16,693 nucleotides of DNA from JBOHDX01 sp050700835 (GTDB taxonomy: Bacteria; Actinomycetota; Actinomycetes; Propionibacteriales; Nocardioidaceae), in the NCBI GenBank assembly GCA_050700835.1, contig JBOHDX010000040.1, positions 1-16,693 on the forward strand, given 5' to 3'. Position 1 is the stretch's first letter. Each line of letters opens with the position of its first letter. Below the pieces are notes generated by a model. The model was not told the DNA's origin. It made no database searches and saw only the letters and a list, made by a program, of their open reading frames with translations. The translations under genes were made by a program, and so were the position numbers. Below, in pieces: positions 1 through 6,558 of the stretch.

Positions 1-150
1 GTCGCGCCACTGCTGGGCCACCAGCCGCGCCGTCAACGACTCCACCGCACCGATCCGGTCCACCAGGTCCCGGGCGCACACCGGTTGCCCGGCCAGCCGC
101 TCCAGCTCACCGGCCCCACGCCTGCACAACAGAATCGAACATGTGCCCAC
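1..150 (-). CDS. Possible 5' end of a DUF222/HNH (13E12-type) protein, cut by window edge
   Basis: On the minus strand an open frame runs from a GTG at 150 to the left edge (50 codons, no stop). It contains the stretch ELERLAGQPVCARDLVDRIG, followed by an Ala/Gln-rich helix. The pattern of a short leader, then a helix of the type xLVDRIGAVESLTARLVAQQW, resembles the N-terminal DUF222 region of actinobacterial 13E12/HNH-endonuclease repeat proteins. A competing ATG at 142 (MFDSVV..., also a typical start of that family) is closed by a stop after 11 codons in its own frame, so a frameshift near the start is possible. With only 50 residues visible this is a weak call. Confidence 0.3.
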   Translation of the reverse strand, partial: MGTCSILLCRRGAGELERLAGQPVCARDLVDRIGAVESLTARLVAQQWRD

Positions 151-265
151 ACTCCCACCCGGCACCGACAAAACCGATCACCACGACCCCGGGCAGCCGA
201 ACACGCTCGACAAGCCGGCCAACCGGCGAAGCAGGACGCACCCGCCACCAGCCGCGCCGACCATG

Positions 266-303
266 CGGCACGGCGCACACCGGCACGGCGCACACCGGCA
301 CGG
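266..303. repeat. 15-bp tandem repeat, about 2.5 copies
   Basis: Two exact copies of CGGCACGGCGCACAC (266-280, 281-295) are followed by a partial copy (296-303). There is no spacer and only one short block, so it is not a CRISPR. The stretch from 151 to 389 shows nothing else I can support. Confidence 0.75.
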
Positions 304-389
304 CACGAGTGCTTCACATCGGCCCACCAGCGCACAAGCGCTCTGGTGCCGCTGACGATTTTGAGACTGCGGCCTCGTAGCCTGACACA

Positions 390-677
390 GTGCATATGGA
401 GTTCAGCGGCCAGATCTTCTACTGGAAGGGCCCGGCGCCCTGGTACTTCGTCATGGTGCCGGAGGAAGAGTGCCTCGACCTGGAGGCGACCTCCTCGTTC
501 GTGAGCTATGGGTGGGGAATGATCCCGGTCACGGCGCGGATCGGGGACACCGAGTGGACGACCTCGCTGTTCCCCAAGGAGGGGCGCTATCTGGTCCCTG
601 TGAAGGCGACCGTGCGGAAGGCCGAGCGGCTCGGGGAAGGCGAGACCGTCGCCGTCCGCCTCAGCGTCGCCTCCTGA
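390..677 (+). CDS. DUF1905 domain protein
   Basis: A 95-residue protein that is essentially one DUF1905 domain. The family pattern is visible: an N-terminal strand (FSGQIFYWKGPAPWYFVMVP), then SYGWGMIPVTARIGDTEW, TSLFPKEGRYLVPVKA and the terminal VRKAERLGEGETVAVRLSV. It is a small beta-barrel family of unknown biochemical function, probably cytoplasmic. The start is either GTG 390 or ATG 396. No Shine-Dalgarno is visible, but a TANNNT hexamer (TAGCCT, 378-383) ends 6 nt before GTG 390, which would fit a leaderless transcript from 390. It converges on the DinB remnant and has no operon partner. Confidence 0.85.
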   Translation: MHMEFSGQIFYWKGPAPWYFVMVPEEECLDLEATSSFVSYGWGMIPVTARIGDTEWTTSLFPKEGRYLVPVKATVRKAERLGEGETVAVRLSVAS

Positions 678-703
678 CCAGTGTCAGCACGCTCGCCTGG
701 TCG

Positions 704-1145
704 CTATGAAAGGCGCGCTACCAGGATGTGCAGGTCCCGCTCGGCGTACAGCCGGTGCTCCCACTCCTCGTTGAGGATGCACAGCAGGCACTCACGCACC
801 GGATAGCTGCGTGGTCGTGGCCACCCCGGCCCGTCGACAGGCCGGGTGTGACCCTCAAGTGACTCGCCGGTCAGCCCGTCGATGACCTCGCGCACGGTTG
901 AGATCCGGTCTCGGCGAAGCTTGAGGACAGCGTCGAGCGAGGGTGGTACGGCCCGGTCTCGCGGGACACCCGGCGTGTCAGGCATGTCGTCCCACGGCAG
1001 GTCCAAGGGATGCCACCGCGACGGATCGCCGAGGATCGCGCCTCCCGGAAGCCGTCTGGCTGCGTCGGGCGTCGACACCATTGATCGTGACGTTCTCGAT
1101 CTCGCCGTGAATGTCGGCGTCGACCAGCTCCACTCCGCGCATCAC
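704..1145 (-). pseudogene. DinB-family protein remnant with two internal deletions
   Basis: Three pieces of one protein lie in three frames. Piece A (about 1145-1071) reads VVMRGVELVDADIHGEIENV then TINGVD, the pentapeptide-like N-terminal part of actinobacterial DinB_2 proteins. Piece B (1068-1039) reads PTQPDGFREA. Piece C (about 1040-704) reads AILGDPSRWHPLDLPWDDMP through VLKLRRDRISTVREVIDGLT to the usual C-terminus NEEWEHRLYAERDLHIL. In intact relatives, as I remember them, A and B are separated by a short linker and B and C by roughly 45 residues that include the metal-ligand helix of the DinB bundle. Both are missing and the frame changes at each junction. Piece C alone could be translated from ATG 1081 (125 residues) but would lack the active site. 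Intact members are small metal-dependent thiol-utilising transferases or isomerases. Confidence 0.75.
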
Positions 1146-1158
1146 GACGCCCCACCAC

Positions 1159-1176
1159 CCCGCAATCGATTGCGGG
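1159..1176. promoter_or_regulatory. 18-bp perfect palindrome upstream of the FAD oxidoreductase
   Basis: CCCGCAATCGATTGCGGG is a perfect palindrome of 18 bp, about 145 bp before the ATG at 1322 and next to the degraded 5' end of the DinB remnant. It has no U-run, so an operator half-site pair is more likely than a terminator. Which protein binds it is unknown. Confidence 0.4.
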
Positions 1177-1321
1177 ATGGGATCAGGCTCGTGCCGTTGG
1201 CCTTTGTGAGCCACAATCGTGACCGGACCTGCCTGAGAATGAGGAGCGCGCTCTCCGTGCCGCAGCGACCCCTCTTGCAAACGGTTGTGGTGTTCTGCCA
1301 GCCTGCGACCAAGGAGGAATC

Positions 1322-2869
1322 ATGAGCGTGACCGGGCTTCCTGCCCGCGCCGAGGTCGTCCTGGTTGGCGCAGGGCATAACTCATTGGTTTGCGCGGCGT
1401 ACCTCGCCCGGGCGGGACTCGAGGTCCTGGTGCTCGAGGCCGAGCCGACCATCGGGGGCAACACCCGGACCGAGGAGCTCACCCTGCCCGGCTTCGCGCA
1501 CGACTCGTGCAGCAGCGCCCACGTCCTCATCCAGAGCAACCCGCTGATCCGCGATGACGAGCTCGGGCTTGTCGCCGACCACGGCCTGCACTACCTCACC
1601 ACGGATCCCGCCGTCGTCCTGCCGCAGGAGAATGGCGACGTGCTGGTGATGCACCCCGACCTCGACGCGACGTGCGACGAGGTCGCCCGGTGGTCACCTG
1701 TGGACGCGTCAGCGTTCCGCACGATGATCACAGAGTGGCGCGGTGGTCTCGCCTCGGCACATGGCCGCTGGAGCTCGAACCTCCCGCAGCCGCGCGACGC
1801 GATCACCCGGGACTACCTCGCCCTGCGCGAGCGCAGCGCATGGGACGTCGTACACGAGACGTTCGGGCACCCGGTCATCCGGTCCTTCATGCTCTGGATG
1901 GCGATGGCCACGATCCAGGATCCTCGCCGGCCCGGCACCGGGTTCCTGCCCTCGTCACTCGCCGCGGGGCGTCTCGACTTCGGCTGGACCACTCCCGTCG
2001 GGGGGAGCCAGGCCCTTCCCGACGCATTGGTGCGCGTGATCGAACAGAACGGCGGCAGCGTGATCTGCTCCTGCCCTGTCGCGGGCGTTCAGGCCGACTC
2101 GTCCGGCGTACGCCGCGTGATCACTTCCGACGGCAGCGAGGTCGAGGTCGGCCGCGTTCTGGTCGCAGGCGGGCACCTCGCGCAGGTGGCCGGGATGCTC
2201 GAAGGAGTGGAGCCGACGTCCGACCTCATCGAGGCACGAGGTGCCTGGCGCCCGGGGCTCTCGGTCCTCGCCGTGCACGCCGCTCTTCGACACGACCTCG
2301 GCTATGGTTCGTCGAAGATCGCGAGCACCGCGGCCGGCTATGGCACTGCCGCCGGCATGGCCGGCCACCTCGACCGGCACCGACGTGGTGAGCTCGAGAC
2401 CAGCGACCCATGGTTGCTGGTGGTCAATCAGACCGTCGCCGATCCCGCCCGGGCTCCCGGCGGTGCAACGTTCAAGATCCTGACGATCGCGCCGTACACC
2501 CTCGCCGACGGACGCTCCTGGTCCGACGTCAAGGAGGAGTACGGCGCCTGCCTGGTAGATCTGGTCCGGAATCGTTGCACGGGTCTCGAACCGGACGACG
2601 TCTTGTCGATCCGTACTGAGTCGCCGGTCGACGTCGCCGCCCACAACCCACACAACCTTGGCGGCTCCTGCCACGGCGGCGAGTTCTTGCTCGACGGACG
2701 GGTCCTGCCCGGATGGATGCGGTACGACACCGACGTCCCGCGACTCTTCGTCACCGGGGCCACCACCCACCCCGGCGGATCGGTATCCGGGCGACCCGGC
2801 CGCAACGCCGCCCGCGTCGTCCTCACCTCCCTCGGCCTCGATCCCGTGAAGGTCATGGGTGTGGGGTGA
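1322..2869 (+). CDS. CrtI/PYROXD2-like FAD-dependent oxidoreductase (phytoene desaturase family)
   Basis: A 515-residue flavoprotein of the phytoene-desaturase/amine-oxidase superfamily. An N-terminal FAD-binding Rossmann fold (residues 10-50) has VVLVGAGHNS, an acidic residue at the end of strand 2 (LVLEAE) and the GGNTRTEE loop. The family C-terminal FAD motif is near residues 480-505 (LFVTGATTHPGGSVSGRPGR, then NAARVVL). The GHNS fingerprint and the HPGG motif are closer to the PYROXD2/uncharacterised CrtI-like branch than to true carotenoid desaturases, and no crtB/crtE neighbours are present, so the substrate is unknown. The start is supported by a strong AAGGAGG ending 5 nt before ATG 1322. 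The 3' end abuts the truncated anti-sigma gene on the other strand; the last 10 or so residues may have been altered by that junction. Confidence 0.85.
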   Translation: MSVTGLPARAEVVLVGAGHNSLVCAAYLARAGLEVLVLEAEPTIGGNTRTEELTLPGFAHDSCSSAHVLIQSNPLIRDDELGLVADHGLHYLTTDPAVVLPQENGDVLVMHPDLDATCDEVARWSPVDASAFRTMITEWRGGLASAHGRWSSNLPQPRDAITRDYLALRERSAWDVVHETFGHPVIRSFMLWMAMATIQDPRRPGTGFLPSSLAAGRLDFGWTTPVGGSQALPDALVRVIEQNGGSVICSCPVAGVQADSSGVRRVITSDGSEVEVGRVLVAGGHLAQVAGMLEGVEPTSDLIEARGAWRPGLSVLAVHAALRHDLGYGSSKIASTAAGYGTAAGMAGHLDRHRRGELETSDPWLLVVNQTVADPARAPGGATFKILTIAPYTLADGRSWSDVKEEYGACLVDLVRNRCTGLEPDDVLSIRTESPVDVAAHNPHNLGGSCHGGEFLLDGRVLPGWMRYDTDVPRLFVTGATTHPGGSVSGRPGRNAARVVLTSLGLDPVKVMGVG

Positions 2870-3010
2870 ACGGCTCGGCCCCCCCGAGAGCAACGCATCC
2901 ACGCGGACGTCCACCTCCTCGAAACAGTCGTCACACGACAGGTAGGGCTCGGCGTCCAGCGTCAGCCGTGTCGCTGCTTGTGAACTGAGGTTCCGAGATC
3001 GCGGGGTCAT
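2870..3010 (-). pseudogene. Anti-sigma factor (zinc-finger type) N-terminal fragment
   Basis: From ATG 3010 the frame reads MTPRSRNLSSQ..., then LDAEPYLSCDDCFEEVDVRV and DALLSGG, the usual opening of the small anti-sigma proteins encoded after actinobacterial sigma genes of this type (CDDCF motif). Relatives continue into a His-x3-Cys-x2-Cys zinc site; here that part is absent. After a run of seven C (2879-2885 on the plus strand) the frame becomes the antisense of the oxidoreductase 3' end and stays open without meaning as far as 1955. If the run had one more base, the frame would read GGAEPFTPHP and stop. Either way the zinc-binding half is lost. Its ATGA overlap with the ancestral sigma stop indicates translational coupling before the damage. 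Confidence 0.6.
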
Positions 3011-3679
3011 GAGGTTGCCTTCCCGGGTGTCGTGACATTGAGATAGCCGCGGATCGTCAAGGTCTCGCCTGAGCCTCACTCTGGCGTCGTGAAGAGTCTT
3101 GTAGAGCGCGTTGCGGTTGCTGCCCAACCGCTCGGCCAGGACGTCGATCGGCACGTCATCGATCAACAGGGCGACGGCCACGTGACGCTGATGCTCGGTC
3201 AGGAAGGTGTTCATGGCCTCACGCACCGCGCGGGTGAAGTCGCTCGACTCCGCGTGCGCCTCGGGACCGCTTGCCGCCGAGGGCGGTTCTCCCAGCGCGG
3301 CGAGGTCGGTCTCCCCAGATCGCCAGGCGCTACGACGCACCTCGACCGCGGTCTGCAGGATCGCGAACTTGTAAGCCCACGTGGTGAAACGGCTGCGCCC
3401 CTCGAACCGCGCCAACCGGCTGAGCACCGCCGAGGTCGCCTCATCAGCCGCCGCCTGCACGATCTCCTCGCGACGTGACCAGCCGAGATCTCCACCCTCC
3501 GGCATCCTGGCGATCTGATGGCGCGCCGCCCGCAGCATCAGCTCGTGCAGCTCGCGGATCGCCTCGTCGCGGTCATGGCCGTCACGCAGCCGGGTCACCC
3601 AGTCGTCCGCGTGCGATGGCGAGATCTGCGCCCTGACGGCGAAACGGTTCGCGTTCCTCACGGGCTTGACCTCATCCAT
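3007..3679 (-). CDS. Sigma-70 family RNA polymerase sigma factor, 3' frameshift
   Basis: An ECF-size sigma factor of about 223 residues. Region 2 lies around residues 35-110, with ADEATSAVLSRLARFEGRSRFTTWAYKFAILQTAVEVRRS carrying the characteristic FTTWAYKFAI core; region 4 (about 165-210) has a helix-turn-helix ending NRNALYKTLHDARVRLRRDL. It should recruit core polymerase to a small regulon. In the sequence as given, the frame slips at about 3060 and continues in frame into the anti-sigma gene and beyond. Removing one T on the coding strand (plus-strand AA at 3059-3060) restores DLTIRGYLNVTTPGKATS and a stop at 3007-3009 in an ATGA overlap with the anti-sigma start; the coordinates assume that correction. 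The start at 3679 overlaps the upstream small gene by 8 nt, so the genes form one operon. Confidence 0.75.
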
Positions 3680-3923
3680 GGGAGCCGGCTCCGATGCCGG
3701 CTGCGCGGCTTCCCATGATCCGCGCCGTCAGGTGGGGAGGGCAACCCCTGTCCACCAGGTCGAGGAGCGCGTGGAGGTCGACGTCTCCCTCCGCAGCGAG
3801 TACGCCGGCCAGCTCCTCGTCGAACCCCGCGTCCGCGAGCCGTCGGCGGCGCCACCGCATCACGTCGGCGGACGGCGTGGGCGTCGCCGTCGGTGGTATC
3901 CCGTAGAGCGGGTCAGCAGTCAT
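3672..3923 (-). CDS. Small conserved protein upstream of sigma factor
   Basis: An 83-residue protein, first gene of the sigma operon, overlapping the sigma start by 8 nt. The core RRRLADAGFDEELAGVLAAE followed by VDLHALLDLVDRGCPPHLTARI is a pattern I recognise from small uncharacterised actinobacterial proteins that occur alone in diverse contexts; it is predicted helical and soluble, with no membrane segment. The N-terminal 20 residues are Pro/Thr-rich and probably disordered. There is no clear Shine-Dalgarno before ATG 3923. Function is unknown; its position suggests a link to sigma activity, but that is inference from context only. Confidence 0.65.
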   Translation of the reverse strand: MTADPLYGIPPTATPTPSADVMRWRRRRLADAGFDEELAGVLAAEGDVDLHALLDLVDRGCPPHLTARIMGSRAAGIGAGSHG

Positions 3924-4057
3924 GTCTGTTTGTGACCACCCACCCGCTGTCTCTTACCTGGCGGAGGGGACCGGTCGGTCCGGGTAAGGCCCTGAACCGC
4001 TGTCGACACTCATGGAGCAGAACCCGGCCTCCTTGCCGACGACAGAAAGGTTCCAAC
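3924..4057. promoter_or_regulatory. Divergent promoter region with nested inverted repeat
   Basis: This 134-bp gap separates the sigma operon from the exported-protein gene and must hold both promoters. It contains GGACC (3968-3972) and GGTCC (3977-3981) around a GGTC loop, with outer TTACC (3954-3958) and GGTAA (3983-3987). I cannot assign confident -35/-10 boxes. The position suits a site for the adjacent sigma factor or a repressor. Confidence 0.3.
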
Positions 4058-4748
4058 ATGAGCCCCTTCACAGGACGCCGCCGCCGGTGGACGCCGTCGG
4101 TGCTGCTCGCCACGCTCGCCCTGACCGGAGCGACCCTGGTGGGCATGAACGTCGCGACCGGTGCGGCCGCGCAGACGACCTCGTCCGCCGTCTACCGCGG
4201 GATGGATCACCGAAGCGACAGGGCCGCCCTGCACCAAGCGATGCGCGCCCTCTGGGAACAGCACATGGAGTGGACCTACGCGAAGGTGGCGGCATTCGCA
4301 GCAGGAACTCCGAACCTCAGCGCGACACTGGACCGGCTCCTTCAGAACCAGAACGACATCGGCAACGCGATCAAGCCCTATTACGGCAACAGGGCCGGGA
4401 ACGCGCTGGCCAAGCTACTGCGTACCCACATCAAGGAAGCTGTACCCGTACTCATCGCGGCCCAGTCCGGCGACCAGGCAAGGTCTGGACTCCGCCATCA
4501 AGGCATGGAAGGCCAATGCCAAACAGATCGCGGACTTCCTCGCCTCAGCCAACCCGCACTGGGGCAAGACCGACATGGAGATGATGATGGCGACGCACAT
4601 CGATCAGACAGTCGCGTACGCCGCCGCCCAGCTGCAGGGGCACTACGCACGCTCCATCCGGCTCTACGGTCACGCCGAGCACCACATGCTGAGCATGGCC
4701 GACATGCTCAGCAACGGCATCATCGCCCAGTTCCCCAAGAGGTTCTGA
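4058..4748 (+). pseudogene. Exported helical-bundle protein of unknown function, frameshifted
   Basis: The N-terminal part (from ATG 4058, Shine-Dalgarno GAAAGG 7 nt upstream) has a clear signal peptide: RRRR n-region, a hydrophobic stretch to about residue 33, and an AAA/QTT cleavage site. The mature part begins with ALHQAMRALWEQHMEWTYAK and is all-helical. At about 4484-4486 the frame shifts by one; in the next frame it continues as LDSAIKAWKANAKQIADFLA to the end GIIAQFPKRF. Removing one T restores DQARLDSAIK, so this is a single inserted base in an otherwise intact 229-residue protein. The LWEQH...WT start and MADxLxxGIIxQFPxxF end match a widespread, uncharacterised family often mislabelled as glycosyltransferase. 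It is rich in His (HQ, EQH, THIK, THID, GHY, GHAEHH), so metal binding is possible. No partner gene is downstream. Confidence 0.7.
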
Positions 4749-4766
4749 CCCTGACCTTTGCCTGGC

Positions 4767-4794
4767 CGACCACCCGTCTTTGGGCGGGTGGTCG
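4767..4794. terminator. Bidirectional terminator hairpin
   Basis: CGACCACCCG (4767-4776) and CGGGTGGTCG (4785-4794) form a perfect 10-bp stem with an 8-nt loop, between two convergent genes (4748 and 4809). No long U-run follows, as is usual in actinobacteria. Confidence 0.75.
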
Positions 4795-4808
4795 ACCGCG
4801 CTCGCCGG

Positions 4809-5459
4809 TCACGACGCCGCGTCGGCTCGGCCGAGGTGGGCCAGACAGAGGTCTGGCTCGACGAACGGGTCGAGCCGCGCGATGGTGATCTCCGCGCCCA
4901 TGGACGTCAAGGCGCCCTGCATGAGGCCGAGGTGTAACGGACAGATCACCCCTTCATGCTGAGGGACCAGGTCGAGAAACGGGCAGTGGTTCAACCTGAT
5001 CTGGCTCGCTTCGGCCGAGGTTCGGCGCTCGGGCGAGAACCCCACATCGTCCAGGATCCTCACCAGGCGGTCCGTTGCCTGGTCGTCGTCCCTCGCCGAT
5101 TGTTCGGATGAGGTTTCGACGAGACGGCTCCCCCAGGCGCGGCCCGCCTCGACCGCCTTGTCGACGCCGTCGACGTCGGCACTCAGGCTGGTGGCCAGCA
5201 CATCGGCGAGCAGCTGGTAGTGGCGCGGCCCAGTCGGGTCCATGCCACGGTGCGCCCGAAACATCAAGGGGGGACGTCCGGGCATGGACCGCGTGGCTTC
5301 GACCCGTTCGACCCGCCCGTCGCTAGCGAGGACCTGGAGGTGGAATCGCACGGTGTTCGGATGCACGCGAAGCCGGCGGGCGATATCGACGATGCTCATC
5401 GGCGATCCGGAGGACCTCAGCGTGTCCAAGACAGCCTGACGCCGCTCGGCCATCGTCAT
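4809..5459 (-). CDS. SufR-like HTH transcriptional regulator with C-terminal cysteines
   Basis: A 216-residue ArsR/DeoR-type winged-helix regulator. The wing-HTH is at residues 8-57 (MSIVDIARRLRVHPNTVRFH, then LQVLASDGRV) followed by the GRPP hinge. The C-terminal domain carries three conserved cysteines, C159, C173 and C205, in the contexts NHCPFLDLVPQHEGVICPLH and DPFVEPDLCLAHL. This spacing and context are those of the SufR-like family in which such cysteines ligate an Fe-S cluster; I infer an Fe-S, redox or NO-sensing repressor. It overlaps the ferredoxin stop by ATGA at 5459; the second ATG at 5453 has better spacing to GGGGGA and may be the true start. It is the second gene of the ferredoxin operon and a candidate ligand of the inverted repeat at 5809-5835, which would make the operon autoregulated. 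Confidence 0.8.
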   Translation of the reverse strand: MTMAERRQAVLDTLRSSGSPMSIVDIARRLRVHPNTVRFHLQVLASDGRVERVEATRSMPGRPPLMFRAHRGMDPTGPRHYQLLADVLATSLSADVDGVDKAVEAGRAWGSRLVETSSEQSARDDDQATDRLVRILDDVGFSPERRTSAEASQIRLNHCPFLDLVPQHEGVICPLHLGLMQGALTSMGAEITIARLDPFVEPDLCLAHLGRADAAS

Positions 5460-5800
5460 TCCCCCTGTGGCGGCAACCCCGCCACCAGCGGGGTGTCCAC
5501 CCCCAGCGACCCGAGCTTGGCAGCGCCACCGGGCGAGCCCAACGGCGCCTCCCGTCCCTCGAGCGTGTCGCTGAAGAAGAGCGCGTTGTCAACCAGGTAC
5601 GGAGTCAGGCGGTTGGGCAGGTCGTCCTCGTAGTAGATCGCCTCGACCGGGCACACCGGCTCACAGGCCCCGCAGTCCACACACTCGTCGGGGTGGATGT
5701 AGAGGCTACGTCGCCCCTCATAGATGCAGTCCACCGGACACTCCTCCACGCACCCGCGGTCCAGCACGTCCACACACGGCTGTCCGATCACATAGGTCAT
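5456..5800 (-). CDS. fdxA: 7Fe ferredoxin ([3Fe-4S][4Fe-4S]), FdxA type
   Basis: A 114-residue soluble electron carrier. The cysteines fit a seven-iron ferredoxin: C9, C17 and C50 for the [3Fe-4S] cluster and C21, C40, C43, C46 for the [4Fe-4S] cluster, seen as CxxxxxxxCxxxCP and CxxCxxCxxxCP; C25 is extra. The start MTYVIGQPC is typical. Actinobacterial FdxA proteins are usually about 105-110 residues; the Gly/Pro-rich tail after residue 85 is normal in kind. It has no Shine-Dalgarno; a TAAACT hexamer ends 8 nt before ATG 5800, fitting a leaderless transcript that starts within the operator at 5809-5835. It is co-transcribed with the Fe-S type regulator downstream, and electron delivery to a redox or NO-detoxifying partner is the likely job, though no such partner is in the window. 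Confidence 0.9.
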   Translation of the reverse strand: MTYVIGQPCVDVLDRGCVEECPVDCIYEGRRSLYIHPDECVDCGACEPVCPVEAIYYEDDLPNRLTPYLVDNALFFSDTLEGREAPLGSPGGAAKLGSLGVDTPLVAGLPPQGE

Positions 5801-5807
5801 GCGCTAG

Positions 5808-5813
5808 AGTTTA
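5808..5813 (-). promoter_or_regulatory. Candidate -10 box of the ferredoxin operon (leaderless)
   Basis: On the minus strand TAAACT (TANNNT) is followed by seven bases and then ATG 5800, the geometry of actinobacterial leaderless promoters. It overlaps the left arm of the operator. Confidence 0.45.
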
Positions 5814-5835
5814 CACAACTCCACATTGTATAAAC
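5809..5835. promoter_or_regulatory. Inverted-repeat operator between ferredoxin and DUF2249 operons
   Basis: Arms GTTTACACAA (5809-5818) and TTGTATAAAC (5826-5835) match at 9 of 10 positions and are separated by 7 bp. The AT-rich site sits in the 56-bp divergent promoter region and overlaps the ferredoxin -10 and a TATAAA (5829-5834) facing the DUF2249 gene, so a bound repressor would block both promoters. The regulator at 4809-5459 is the obvious candidate. Confidence 0.7.
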
Positions 5836-5856
5836 AGTCAGCCTGAAAGGACCCCC

Positions 5857-6447
5857 ATGGTCGCCGACGTGCTCGACGTACGCCCGCTGCGCAAACCCGG
5901 CAAGCACCCCACCATCTTCGCCGCCTACAACGCCCTCGACCACGGAGAGTCCTTCGTCCTCGTCAACAATCACGATCCCATCCACCTGCGCGAAGAGTTC
6001 GAGACCGAGCATCCCGGCAGCTACGACTGGGACTACCTCGAGAGTGGTCCTAGCGAGTGGCGCATCGAAGTCCGCAAGCTGACCTCCACTCCACTGCCCC
6101 GCCTGCTGTGTGAAACGACCCGTCTCACGACCTCGGACTCCGACGCGTCGGGCGCGGTCTGGAAGCTGCAAATGCGCGAGCGCGACCTCGACTCCAACAT
6201 CATCCGGCTCCCCCCCGCCGGCACCATCGGCCCACACTCCGGGCCAGACCTCGACGTCCTGATCCACATCCTCATCGGGACGGGTCTCCTGGGAACCGAG
6301 CTCGGCACCATCTCGCTGACGGCGGGGTCACTGCTCTGGCTGCCCCGCCGCTCGTGTCGTCAGTTCACCGCCGGACCCGACGGACTCACCTACCTGACCG
6401 TCCACCAACGACGGCAGGCACTGACGCTCAGCGCGCCGGCCGAGTGA
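5857..6447 (+). CDS. DUF2249 domain protein with C-terminal cupin
   Basis: A 196-residue two-domain protein. Residues 5-72 are a DUF2249 domain: LDVRPLRKPGKHPTIFAAYN, GESFVLVNNHDPIHLREEFE, and PGSYDWDYLESGPSEWRIEV. Residues about 105-190 form a cupin-like beta domain (LPPAGTIGPHSGPDLDVLIH, ending LWLPRRSCRQFTAGPDGLTY), with few of the usual metal-binding histidines. DUF2249 proteins are found in NO and low-oxygen gene clusters (near nitrite reductases, NO reductases and hemerythrins) but their reaction is not established. The start at 5857 has AAAGGA 6 nt upstream. It is transcribed divergently from the ferredoxin-regulator operon across a shared operator, which implies common control. The gene is followed by about 530 bp without an intact gene. 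Confidence 0.82.
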   Translation: MVADVLDVRPLRKPGKHPTIFAAYNALDHGESFVLVNNHDPIHLREEFETEHPGSYDWDYLESGPSEWRIEVRKLTSTPLPRLLCETTRLTTSDSDASGAVWKLQMRERDLDSNIIRLPPAGTIGPHSGPDLDVLIHILIGTGLLGTELGTISLTAGSLLWLPRRSCRQFTAGPDGLTYLTVHQRRQALTLSAPAE

Positions 6448-6558
6448 CGATCCTCTGCCCGAAGGGCCCTCGCAGCGTCGAGCGTCGCGGTCAGGTAGAC
6501 GTAGTTGGCCGCCTCGGCTCGAGTCGAGTCGGGTCCAGGCAGCCCGAGTCGGGATGCA

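Noticed and set aside
266..303. Short tandem repeat as a possible CRISPR
   Set aside because: Repeats are adjacent without spacers, only about 2.5 copies, and no cas genes are present.
1204..1216. TTGTG-AGC-CACAA inverted repeat
   Set aside because: Arms of 5 bp with a 3-bp spacer are expected by chance, and it is not placed near a recognisable promoter.
1275..1290. LacI-type operator (TTGCAAACGGTTGTGG)
   Set aside because: Only the centre fits a TTGCAA-CG-TTGCAA pattern; the two halves match poorly.
1955..2869. Long minus-strand open frame opposite the FAD oxidoreductase
   Set aside because: It has no family similarity and is only the antisense of a well-supported gene; long antisense frames are common at this GC content.
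4480..4490. Programmed ribosomal frameshift in the exported-protein gene
   Set aside because: No slippery heptamer and no stimulatory structure; similar single-base slips occur in two unrelated genes nearby, so indels are simpler.
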